Below are positions 1-7,100 of a stretch of 7,648 bases of DNA, piece by piece. The notes below the pieces were generated by a model, which searched no databases, had not been told where the DNA came from, and was given only the letters and a program-made list of their open reading frames with translations. Both the position numbers and the translations under genes were made by a program. Origin of the DNA: Chloroflexota bacterium (lineage in GTDB: Bacteria; Chloroflexota; Anaerolineae; UBA3071); contig JACNHM010000161.1 of NCBI GenBank assembly GCA_014383605.1, positions 1-7,648 of the forward strand. Direction: 5' to 3'. Position 1 is the first letter of the stretch. The number at the start of each line of letters is the position of its first letter.

Positions 1-1426
1 AGTACGCGCCTTCGCCGAAGATCACCTTGGGAATGGTTTGCAGGAGAATGCGCGAGTCCAATCCCAGAGACCAGTTCTCAATGTAGTAGATGTCCAGCAG
101 TACCATCTCGTCAAAGGGGATCTCGCTGCGGCCGCTGACTTGCCATAATCCTGTGAGGCCGGGCACGATTTCCTGTCGCTTCTTGTGCCATTCCTGGTAT
201 TGTGTCACTTCGGCGGGCAGCGCTGGGCGAGGCCCCACCAGGCTCATCTCCCCCCGCAGCACGTTGAAGAGTTGGGGCAATTCATCGAGGCTGGTGCGCC
301 GCAGGAAGCGCCCGACGCGAGTGACGCGCGGATCATCTTTCAACTTGAAGCGTCGCCCATCTACCTCTTCAGCCTGGCTCAATGCTTCCTGTTCCGCATC
401 TGCTCCCTCGACCATGGAGCGGAACTTGTGCATGGTGAAGAGCCTGCCTCCTCTGCCCATCCGCTCCTGAGGGAAGAGTACCGGGCCAGGAGAATCGAGG
501 CGGATGACCAGAGCGATCAGCAGCATCAGCGGCAAGGCCAGGGCCAGACTCACCACGGCGACCACGACGTCCACGACGCGCTTGATGGCCAGGTTAACGC
601 CGGTGAGCCTGACTTCCCTGACCCCGATGAGGGGGATGCCATTGATGTCGTCCACATCCACCTGACTGAGGCTCATCTGGAATAGATCGGGGATGATGCG
701 CGCGTGTACGTCCGCTCGCTGGCACTCGTTGACCAGGCGGATGATCTTGCGATGCGCTTGCCAGGGCAGGGCGATGATGACCTCGTCAATGCACTCTTGC
801 TCCAGTATGCGTGGCAGGTTGTCCACACTCCCCAGAGCCCGGAAGCGGCCGATGTCGGTCTGTGCCTTGTCGGGGTTATCGTCCACGAAGCCTACTACCT
901 GATAGCCCAGCTCCGGTTGGGCTACCAGATTGCGCATCACTGTGCGGCCTATCTCTCCTGCGCCAACGATGAGCACCCGGTCCACAGCCCGGCCGCTGCG
1001 CCGCAGCCTGGCCAGGACTATCGCTTTTACCAGACGGGAGATCCCTAAGAAGATGGTGATCGAGAAAGCCGCATAGAAGAAGATCAGGCGCGAATAGGCG
1101 AGAGGGCGGGCAAAAAAGACGATGAAGACCAGAGTCACGATCCCGATCGCCGTGCCGTTGATGATCGCACGCATCTCGCCCAACCAGGATCGCGTGCGGC
1201 GGTGGTCGTACAGCCCCGCTCCCCGGTAGGCGATGAGCAGGAAGCCTGTCAGCAGGGCGGCAAGGGGGATGTAGGCGCGGAAAGTGGTGCTGAAAGCAGG
1301 GTCTACAGCTCGAAACCACTGGAGTCTGTAGCGCATCCAAAAAGCCACGGCGAACGCCGCAATGATCAGCAGCGTGTCGCTCACCGCCATGAGCCAGGGA
1401 AGCCAGCGTCGCAGCCGCCTAGCCAT
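1..1426 (-). CDS. Polyprenyl glycosylphosphotransferase (initiating sugar-phosphate transferase), 3' end at or just past the window edge
   Basis: The product transfers a sugar-1-phosphate from a nucleotide sugar to undecaprenyl phosphate at the inner face of the membrane, the first step of exopolysaccharide or surface-glycan assembly. The 475 visible residues show hydrophobic helices at about 10-30, 51-67, 90-107 and 112-131. A Rossmann-like domain follows with VLIVGAGEIGR at 151-161. Another hydrophobic segment lies at about 283-308. The C-terminal catalytic domain has KFRSM (334-338), DDPRVTRVGRFLRRTSLDELPQ-type sequence (364-385) with the Asp381-Glu382 dyad, SLVGPRPALP (395-404) and VPGLTGLWQVSGRS (421-434). 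This is the WbaP/WcaJ-like architecture of the family. The visible part ends GEGAY followed by a T; family members often end in GAY, so a stop codon may lie directly at the edge. The ATG at 1426 overlaps the upstream glycosyltransferase stop by 8 bases and has AGGAGG 8 bases before it, which indicates coupled translation. The sugar substrate cannot be read from the sequence. Confidence 0.95.
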   Translation of the reverse strand, partial: MARRLRRWLPWLMAVSDTLLIIAAFAVAFWMRYRLQWFRAVDPAFSTTFRAYIPLAALLTGFLLIAYRGAGLYDHRRTRSWLGEMRAIINGTAIGIVTLVFIVFFARPLAYSRLIFFYAAFSITIFLGISRLVKAIVLARLRRSGRAVDRVLIVGAGEIGRTVMRNLVAQPELGYQVVGFVDDNPDKAQTDIGRFRALGSVDNLPRILEQECIDEVIIALPWQAHRKIIRLVNECQRADVHARIIPDLFQMSLSQVDVDDINGIPLIGVREVRLTGVNLAIKRVVDVVVAVVSLALALPLMLLIALVIRLDSPGPVLFPQERMGRGGRLFTMHKFRSMVEGADAEQEALSQAEEVDGRRFKLKDDPRVTRVGRFLRRTSLDELPQLFNVLRGEMSLVGPRPALPAEVTQYQEWHKKRQEIVPGLTGLWQVSGRSEIPFDEMVLLDIYYIENWSLGLDSRILLQTIPKVIFGEGAY

Positions 1427-2609
1427 GATGCGCGCCTCCTGCCCCCAACGCCTGGCGGTAGACGGCGGCTGTCTCCGCCACGGCCTTGCTCCAGGGAAAC
1501 CGCGCCGCCTGCTGCAAGCCAGCCTGTCGCATCTGCTCCCGTTGTGCGGCGTCTTCCATGACTTGACCCATGGCCGCGGCCAGTGCGGCGACGTCATAGG
1601 GGTTCACGGTGATCGCCGCATCGCCGGCCACTTCTGGCAGCGATGAGGCAGAGGAGGTGATCACCGGCGTGCCACAGGCCATGGCCTCCAGCACCGGCAG
1701 GCCAAATCCTTCGTAGAGGGATGGATAGACGAAACATTCGGCGGCGCGGTACCACCAGGGCAACTCTGGGGCCGGCAGGAAGCCAGGGAAGAGGACCTCG
1801 TCGGCCAGCCCCAGTTCTGTGGCGCGAACGAAAATGCGCTCGAAGTACCATCCCTTGGCCCCTGCCACGACGAGCTTGACCGTGTCGCCCATGTCCCGTC
1901 CCGCAGTCTTGGCCCATTGGGCGAACGCTTCCAACAAGCGCACAATGTTCTTGCGGGGCTCCAGCGTGCCCAGGAAGAGGATGAACCGCGGCGGCAGGCC
2001 GCGGCGCTGCCGGAAGGCGGCCACCTCTTCTGCCGCCACCGGGTGGAAGGCTTCGCTCACGCCGTTATGCACCACGTCCACCTTTTCCAGGGGAACTTGC
2101 AGAAGCTGTACCAGATCATCCTTGGTCTGCTGAGAGACGGCAATGATGCGCGCGGCCCGCCGCGTGGCACTGCGCGTCGCTGCTCGCAGATAAAGCCGCT
2201 TGAATGGCTTGAGGGTTTCCGGGAAGCGGAAGAAGGTGAGGTCGTGGACAGTGACCACGGTCGGGCAAGGGGAAGCCAGGGGGGTAGCATAAGCCAGCCC
2301 GTGCAAGAGATCAATACCCAAGGCGCGTAACAGCCGTGGCAGCAGCAGTTGCTCCCAAACGATGCGCACGGGCGGTCGGCCGGTTGGCCCGCGGGCATAC
2401 TGTACCGCCAGGCCAGAAGGGGGGGCGAAGTCGCGCTCGTTCAGGAAGGCCGTGAAGCGCAGATCCGGTGCGGCTGCCGGCAGCCTTTGCAGCAAGCTGT
2501 GGATGTAGCCGTTGATGCCCGCCCCGCGATAGGTCTCCGTCAGGGAAAGCAATTGCGCGTTCAGGCCAACGCGAGCTGGCTGGGCAGACGGCGGACGTGA
2601 ATCGGTCAC
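1419..2609 (-). CDS. GT4-family (GT-B fold) glycosyltransferase, group 1
   Basis: This is a cytoplasmic or membrane-associated retaining glycosyltransferase, likely adding a sugar to a lipid-linked or polysaccharide acceptor. With a GTG start at 2609 it has 396 residues, normal for the family. The N-terminal lobe has the glycine-rich loop [12 protein letters not shown] (29-40) and [13 protein letters not shown] (118-130). The linker and C-terminal lobe have [10 protein letters not shown] (157-166), VVHNGV (179-184) and [11 protein letters not shown] (212-222). The nucleotide-sugar site [20 protein letters not shown] (297-316) carries the E-X7-E pair Glu300/Glu308, and PEVAGDAA follows at 325-332. 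The frame is open up to an ATG at 2759, but those 50 extra codons run through a 7-bp tandem repeat and the promoter and look non-coding. GTG at 2609 is the first start close to the conserved core. It has no Shine-Dalgarno, which fits a leaderless message. Its stop overlaps the downstream glycosylphosphotransferase. Donor and acceptor sugars are unknown; mannosyltransferase-like similarity is only an impression. Confidence 0.93.
   Translation of the reverse strand: MTDSRPPSAQPARVGLNAQLLSLTETYRGAGINGYIHSLLQRLPAAAPDLRFTAFLNERDFAPPSGLAVQYARGPTGRPPVRIVWEQLLLPRLLRALGIDLLHGLAYATPLASPCPTVVTVHDLTFFRFPETLKPFKRLYLRAATRSATRRAARIIAVSQQTKDDLVQLLQVPLEKVDVVHNGVSEAFHPVAAEEVAAFRQRRGLPPRFILFLGTLEPRKNIVRLLEAFAQWAKTAGRDMGDTVKLVVAGAKGWYFERIFVRATELGLADEVLFPGFLPAPELPWWYRAAECFVYPSLYEGFGLPVLEAMACGTPVITSSASSLPEVAGDAAITVNPYDVAALAAAMGQVMEDAAQREQMRQAGLQQAARFPWSKAVAETAAVYRQALGAGGAHHG
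1435..1440 (-). promoter_or_regulatory. Shine-Dalgarno of the glycosylphosphotransferase
   Basis: AGGAGG on the minus strand lies 8 bases upstream of the ATG at 1426 and inside the last codons of the preceding glycosyltransferase. It settles the start choice and supports co-transcription and translational coupling of the two genes. Confidence 0.8.
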
Positions 2610-2615
2610 AGGCGA

Positions 2616-2643
2616 ATTATAGCACAGAACCCCGCAAGCCCAA
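2616..2643 (-). promoter_or_regulatory. Probable promoter of the glycosyltransferase operon
   Basis: A perfect TATAAT reads on the minus strand at 2621-2616. A weak -35 candidate, TTGGGC (three of six matches), lies at 2643-2638 with a 16-bp spacer. The seventh base after the -10 box is 2609, the G of the GTG start, so the transcript would begin at or next to the start codon. The -10 is convincing; the -35 is not. Confidence 0.55.
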
Positions 2644-2705
2644 AATCTGTCGTCTCGACGCGCCGAGTGCCACTTCAAGGGAACAGGGCAGGGGGAAAGA
2701 GTGAT

Positions 2706-2744
2706 CCATCCTCCATCCTCCATCCTCCATCCTCCATCCTCCAT
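2706..2744. repeat. Heptanucleotide tandem repeat, 5.6 copies
   Basis: CCATCCT is repeated perfectly five times from 2706 to 2740 and followed by CCAT to 2744. The minus strand reads ATGGAGG repeats. The array lies between the two divergent promoters and ends two bases before the -35 box of the plus-strand gene. It is the sort of short tandem array that changes copy number by slippage. The remaining intergenic bases 2644-2705 show nothing I recognise. Confidence 0.9.
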
Positions 2745-2745
2745 T

Positions 2746-2774
2746 TTTCCATTCTTCACTTCGTGTGGTATATT
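2746..2774 (+). promoter_or_regulatory. Probable extended -10 promoter of the GNAT-like gene
   Basis: TTTCCA at 2746-2751 matches four of six bases of the -35 consensus. After a 17-bp spacer comes TATATT at 2769-2774, preceded by TGG, which makes an extended -10. Transcription would start near 2781, giving a leader of only about 23 nt. GGAGG at 2794-2798 lies 5 bases before the ATG at 2804. Confidence 0.55.
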
Positions 2775-2803
2775 GCTGCGTGTGACCTCACCGGGAGGAA
2801 GGT

Positions 2804-3754
2804 ATGGAAGAGAAGAGTTCAGACCTGGTCATTTCTCCAGCCACGCAAGCTGACTGCCGCATCATCGCCCGGCTGATGCTCGAGCGACGGATTGACGAGC
2901 CACGCTTTCGGAGGCTGGCGCGCAGGCGCATTCAGCGCACGCTCTACGAGCGCTGGGCGGCCCCACGTTTCCTGTTCCGCAACGCGGACACTTTTCAGGC
3001 CACCATCGGCGGGGAGCTGGCAGGTTTTCTGATCCTGCTCTACGAGCATCCTGCGGTCGTGATAGTGGACATGGCGGCGTTGGAGCCTTGCAAAGGGCAG
3101 TCCCTCGAAAACCACTTGCTGGCTCACGCGGCGAGGGTTGCCGATCAGCGGCAGTACCCCTACCTGCGGGCCGCCCTCTCGGCGGGCGATGCCTACATCG
3201 CCGAACGCTTCCTAGAGGCAGGCTTCCAACCACTGGAATTCAGGCGCTGGGAATTCACCGGTACCGTGGCGGCACAAGAAGTCCCGGAAGGGATCCACAT
3301 GCAGCCGCTGGTCGGCCGGGCGGTGGTGGAGAAGCGCAAGCACTACTTGCAGATGGAATTGGACGAGGCGCAGCCCGTGGGCCGGGAGCTGATCGAAGCG
3401 CACTATCTACCCAAGCGGCCACCGGTCAGCCAGGCCTTCGAGTTATTGCACGAGGGGGAGCCTTTCGGCTATCTGTCTGCCAGGCGGGAGCGAGGGACCT
3501 ACGTCTTGAACCTCAGCACGTTACCCAGATGGTGGGGAAGCGATCTAGAGGTAGCACTGGTCACCGCTTTTCCTGCCGTGGCCGCACGGGCAAAAACAGC
3601 CGATGTGCGTCTCCTTCTCGACACCACCCCTCACGCTGATGCTCTGGCGGGGTCTCTCGTTGCGCTGGGGCTGCAAAGAGGTTTGTCCGATCCAGACGTC
3701 TGGCTCAAAACGTTGGGCGGGGAGGAACTACAGGCGGAACAGGGCCGCGGCTAG
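2804..3754 (+). CDS. GNAT-like N-acetyltransferase protein with a second GNAT-like half
   Basis: The 316-residue soluble protein has no signal peptide or membrane helix. Residues 6-152 follow the GNAT fold order. An N-terminal strand and helix (LVISPATQADCRIIARLMLE) come first, then strands around TFQATIGGELAGFLILLYE (63-81) and VVIVDMAALEP (85-95). A helix beginning at 98-111 sits where the acetyl-CoA loop should be, and IAERFLEAGFQPLEFRRWEF (132-151) is the usual end of the fold. Residues 205-303 repeat a similar pattern (FGYLSARRER, a long helix near 248-265, LLLDTTPHADALAGSLVALG), which suggests a duplicated or C-terminal GNAT lobe. The canonical Q/R-x-x-G-x-G/A acetyl-CoA loop is not clear; PCKGQSLENHLL stands in its place, so activity on acetyl-CoA is uncertain. 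The start is set by GGAGG 5 bases upstream of the ATG. It has its own promoter, lies divergently from the glycan genes, and its substrate cannot be predicted. The gene is real; the precise function is a fold-level guess. Confidence 0.82.
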   Translation: MEEKSSDLVISPATQADCRIIARLMLERRIDEPRFRRLARRRIQRTLYERWAAPRFLFRNADTFQATIGGELAGFLILLYEHPAVVIVDMAALEPCKGQSLENHLLAHAARVADQRQYPYLRAALSAGDAYIAERFLEAGFQPLEFRRWEFTGTVAAQEVPEGIHMQPLVGRAVVEKRKHYLQMELDEAQPVGRELIEAHYLPKRPPVSQAFELLHEGEPFGYLSARRERGTYVLNLSTLPRWWGSDLEVALVTAFPAVAARAKTADVRLLLDTTPHADALAGSLVALGLQRGLSDPDVWLKTLGGEELQAEQGRG

Positions 3755-3841
3755 AGTGATCCGGCATCAGCCTGGGCGAGAGGAACCAGATCGCATGAAG
3801 AAACTGTCATCAGTGGAAGCCGTAAACGTGGAAACTGGGAC

Positions 3842-3870
3842 TTGACATGTAGGTTAAAGAATGCTATAAT
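3842..3870 (+). promoter_or_regulatory. Consensus housekeeping promoter of the large surface protein
   Basis: TTGACA at 3842-3847 and TATAAT at 3865-3870 are both perfect and separated by exactly 17 bp. The -10 is preceded by TGC, so it is also an extended -10. The expected start is near 3876-3878. All elements matching consensus suggests a strong, activator-independent promoter. It lies 88 bp past the end of the GNAT-like gene, so the surface protein can be transcribed separately from it. Confidence 0.88.
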
Positions 3871-3877
3871 GTGGTGC

Positions 3878-4101
3878 AAGAGCAGCGACTCTGTGTGTGT
3901 ACGCGTCCGATGCCAGGCTGGGCTGCAAGTCTAGCAGATCCCCAAACTCCGACAGGTTCGGCGGTATAAGGTCCCCGTTCGGAGTTCATTCATCCATTCA
4001 GGAAAGGAGGGGAACAAACTGACCCAATCCTCAGACTTCAGAAGGCTTTGGCCATCTCAAACCCCGTTTGGAATTCATTCATCACGAAAGGAGAGAGGAG
4101 C
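3878..4101 (+). promoter_or_regulatory. Long structured 5' leader of the surface-protein mRNA
   Basis: About 225 nt separate the predicted transcription start from the ATG at 4102. Two stems can be drawn. GGGCTGC (3920-3926) pairs with GCAG plus CCC (3934-3942) across a 2-nt bulge. AACTCCGA (3945-3952) pairs perfectly with TCGGAGTT (3979-3986) around a 26-nt loop. Two Shine-Dalgarno-like sites occur: AGGAGG at 4005-4010 and AGGAG at 4089-4093, the latter 8 bases before the true ATG. I do not recognise a known riboswitch class. The upstream part of this intergenic stretch, 3755-3841, shows no gene and no convincing terminator. Confidence 0.5.
3973..4083 (+). repeat. Imperfect direct repeat in the leader (two 22-nt copies)
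   Basis: The 22 nt at 3973-3994 recur at 4062-4083 with 20 identical bases. Both begin CCCCGTT and end TTCATTCATC. Each copy is followed within about 6-16 bases by a purine-rich GAAAGGAG ribosome-binding sequence. Weaker similarity extends upstream of both copies, so an old tandem duplication of about 89 bp is a plausible origin. Confidence 0.75.
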
Positions 4102-7100
4102 ATGAACAAGTCCCGACTGATCCAACGGCGTGTCCTTCCCGTGATTACGCTGTTGGGAGTATTGGTGGCGTCCCTGGTGCTGACCGCAAGCGTGGCCAGC
4201 GAGGGAGCGCCCTTCGCCTTGATGCCTGGTTACCCCCTGCAAGGGTGCTACGGCGTGGTGACGGCGGGAACGGGCATGTGGAACGGCGATGGGACCATCA
4301 CCGTGGACGTGCCTGGACCGGTGGTGGATGCCTGGCTCTGGTGGGCAGGCAGTGAGGATGCTGAGCTGACCATCAACGGCACGCCCATTGTGGGCACGCT
4401 GCTGGACAGCACGCCGACCATTCCACCGGGCCATCCCGATTGGTTCCTCTACCGGGCCAACATGGGCGGTTTCGTGGGCCAGGGAACCAACACCCTCCTC
4501 ATTGGAGGGTGGGAGGGCATCCATCTGCCGTACAAGAACCTGCGCAACGGCGCCTCGCTGGTGGTGACCTATGAGCGAGACCCGGCTTGCCTCGACCCGG
4601 CTGAGATTCACGTGTACGAAGGGTTCGACTGGTTCTGGCATGCCGATTCCACGGTCGAGTTCGCTTCGGAGGTGGAGGTCTACTTCCTGGAACCGGCGCC
4701 GTTTGATCGCACCCTCCGGGCCACTTTCAGCTTTGCTGGTGTGGACCACGAGTCGTTCACAGACGGCCACTGCCGCGGCGACACGGTCTGGTACACCAGC
4801 GGCACGGGTGCGCCGCCTGCGCAACTGCTGCACAAGCAGTGGCCCACCACCGTGGGCGTGAACGGCGGCCAGTTGATCGCCTACGCTCCCTTCTGGGCGG
4901 ACCCCCCGTGCGCACGGGCCATCTATCCGCCGGCAACAGGCCTGGAGGGCGGCTTCATTGACGCCGAGTGGTCTATCTCCACACTGGAGGTCACGGTGCC
5001 CGCCGGGGCGGAGTGGGTGGCCTTCCAGATGGAGTCGCCAGACTTCATCAACGGTGTTGACATTGACGGTGAAAGCGGCACCTGGGTCGGCAACGTGTTG
5101 GAAATCCCCCTGCCCACCCCGGACGTGACGGTCACCAAGGACGACGGCGTGACCAACGCTGTGCCTGGCGATGTCCTCACCTACGACATCAACTACGCCA
5201 ACATCGGCGATCGCTTTGCCAACGATGTGGTGATCGTGGACACCATCCCCGACCGCACCAGCTTCGTGAGCTGCTTCACCCCCGTGGGCACCTGCACCGA
5301 GACGGGTGGTGTGGTGACGTTCGAGTTGGGCACAGTGGACTACGGTACTGGTGGCACGGTGCAGGTGACGGTGGAGCTCGATCCCCTCTTCCCCTGTGGC
5401 GATACCCCGATCACCAACGCGGTGACCATCTCCACCTCCACCCCAGGTGACGATCCCAGCAACAACGCCGACGACGACACGGACATCGTCACCGCCTACG
5501 TCACCGTGGACATCGAGAAGACCCCCGCGCCGGAACCGGTGGAAGCAGGCGATCCGCTCACCTACACCCTGGACTGGGCGGTGGCTGGCAACTGCTGGGC
5601 CGAGAACACCACCATCACCGACGCGGTGCCGCCGCTGACCACTTTTGTGAGTTGCGAGCCGGCTGCCGACTGCTCCGAGAGCGGTGGTACGGTGACCTGG
5701 AATCTGGGCACGATCACGCCGGCAGACGGTGGCAGCGTCACCTTCGAGGTGCTGGTAGATACGTGCCTGCCCGACGGCACGCTCATAGACAACACCGCCG
5801 CCATCACCGAGGATAGCGGTGCATACGACGAGGACACGGTGACCAGCACGGTGCATGCGGATCACGAACTGGCCATTGACAAGGTCGGCGATCCGAGCCC
5901 GGTCATGAAGAACGACCCGTTGGTATACACCATTCTCTGGCAGATCACGGGCAACGAGCCGGCGAACAACGTGACCATCTGCGACGTGGTGCCCGATGGC
6001 ACGACGTTCGACAGCGCTACGGGCGGCGGCGTGTACGACCCGGTGACCGGCGAGGTGTGCTGGAACCTGGGCAACTTCTGCCCGCCGGCCAACGGCAGCG
6101 TGAGCTTCACGGTCATCGTGGATCGCGATCTGGTGGACCCGGCAGAGATCAGCAACACGGCGGTCATCTGCGACGATGATCCCGGCACCGACTGTGCTGA
6201 GGATCAGGAGATCACCCCCGTGATCCCCACCAGCGAGATCGGCGACTTCGTCTGGCTGGACTTGAATGCTGATACGGTGCAGGATGCGGGCGAGGCTGGC
6301 ATCCCTGGCGTGGTGCTGAACCTGTACGCCGCCGGTGCCGATGGTCTCTGTGGCACCGTTGACGACATGTACCTGGATACCCGCACCACCGATGCCAATG
6401 GCTACTACCTCTTCGATCTGTTGCTGGCAGGCAGCTACTGCGTAGACGTGGACGAAGCCTCGCTGGCACCCGACCTTTTCCTCAGCCCCGGCATGCAGGA
6501 TCCGCACGGCCCTATCGCCCTGAATCCAGAACTGGATCCCGATGAGCAATACCTGGACGCCGACTTCGGCTACTATCCGGGCGGCTCCATCGGCGACTTC
6601 GTCTGGCTGGACCTGAACGGCGACGCGGTGCAGGATGCGGGCGAGGCGGGCATCGCTGGCGTGACGGTGAACCTGCTCGACGCCGGCCCCGATGGCCTCT
6701 GCGGCACGGGTGACGAGGTGTGGCTGGACAGCGCCGTCACCGATGCTGACGGCCTGTACCTCTTCGATCCGTTGCCCATTGGCGTCTACTGCGTGGACGT
6801 GGACGAGACCACGCTGCCGGCGGACGTCTACCTTAGCCCCGGCATCGCCGAACCGCACGGCCCCATCGCCTTGGACCCGGCTGAGGACTACCTGGATGCG
6901 GACTTCGGGTACTTCCCCGGTGGCTCCATCGGTGACCTCGTCTGGATGGATCTGGATGCCGATGGTGTGCGGGACCCCGGCGAGATGGGCATCCCTGGCG
7001 TGAGGGTGAACCTTCTGGACGCTGGTGCCAATGGCCTCTGCGACCCCACCGATACGGTGATAGATACGGCCATCACTCGTATTCTCTTCCCCAAGGGCAC

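Noticed and set aside
90..1646. Several plus-strand open frames of 69-166 codons, and a minus-strand one at 876-1340
   Set aside because: All lie across the glycosylphosphotransferase or glycosyltransferase in other frames, have no recognisable domains, and show the Arg/Pro/Ser-rich composition typical of shadow frames in GC-rich DNA.
2610..2759. A 50-codon N-terminal extension of the glycosyltransferase beginning at ATG 2759
   Set aside because: It would translate the 7-bp tandem repeat and the TATAAT box, has no match to the family's N-terminus, and the GTG at 2609 gives a normal-length protein.
3755..3841. A possible terminator after the GNAT-like gene
   Set aside because: I could draw no stable GC-rich hairpin followed by a T run, so none is annotated.
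3603..3845. An 80-codon plus-strand frame overlapping the end of the GNAT-like gene, including an ATG at 3795
   Set aside because: It overlaps the genuine frame, has no ribosome-binding site before either start, and ends inside the -35 box of the strong promoter.
3878..4101. A cyclic-di-GMP or other known riboswitch in the surface-protein leader
   Set aside because: The conserved core motifs of the GEMM-I class and other classes I can recall are not present; only generic stems are visible.
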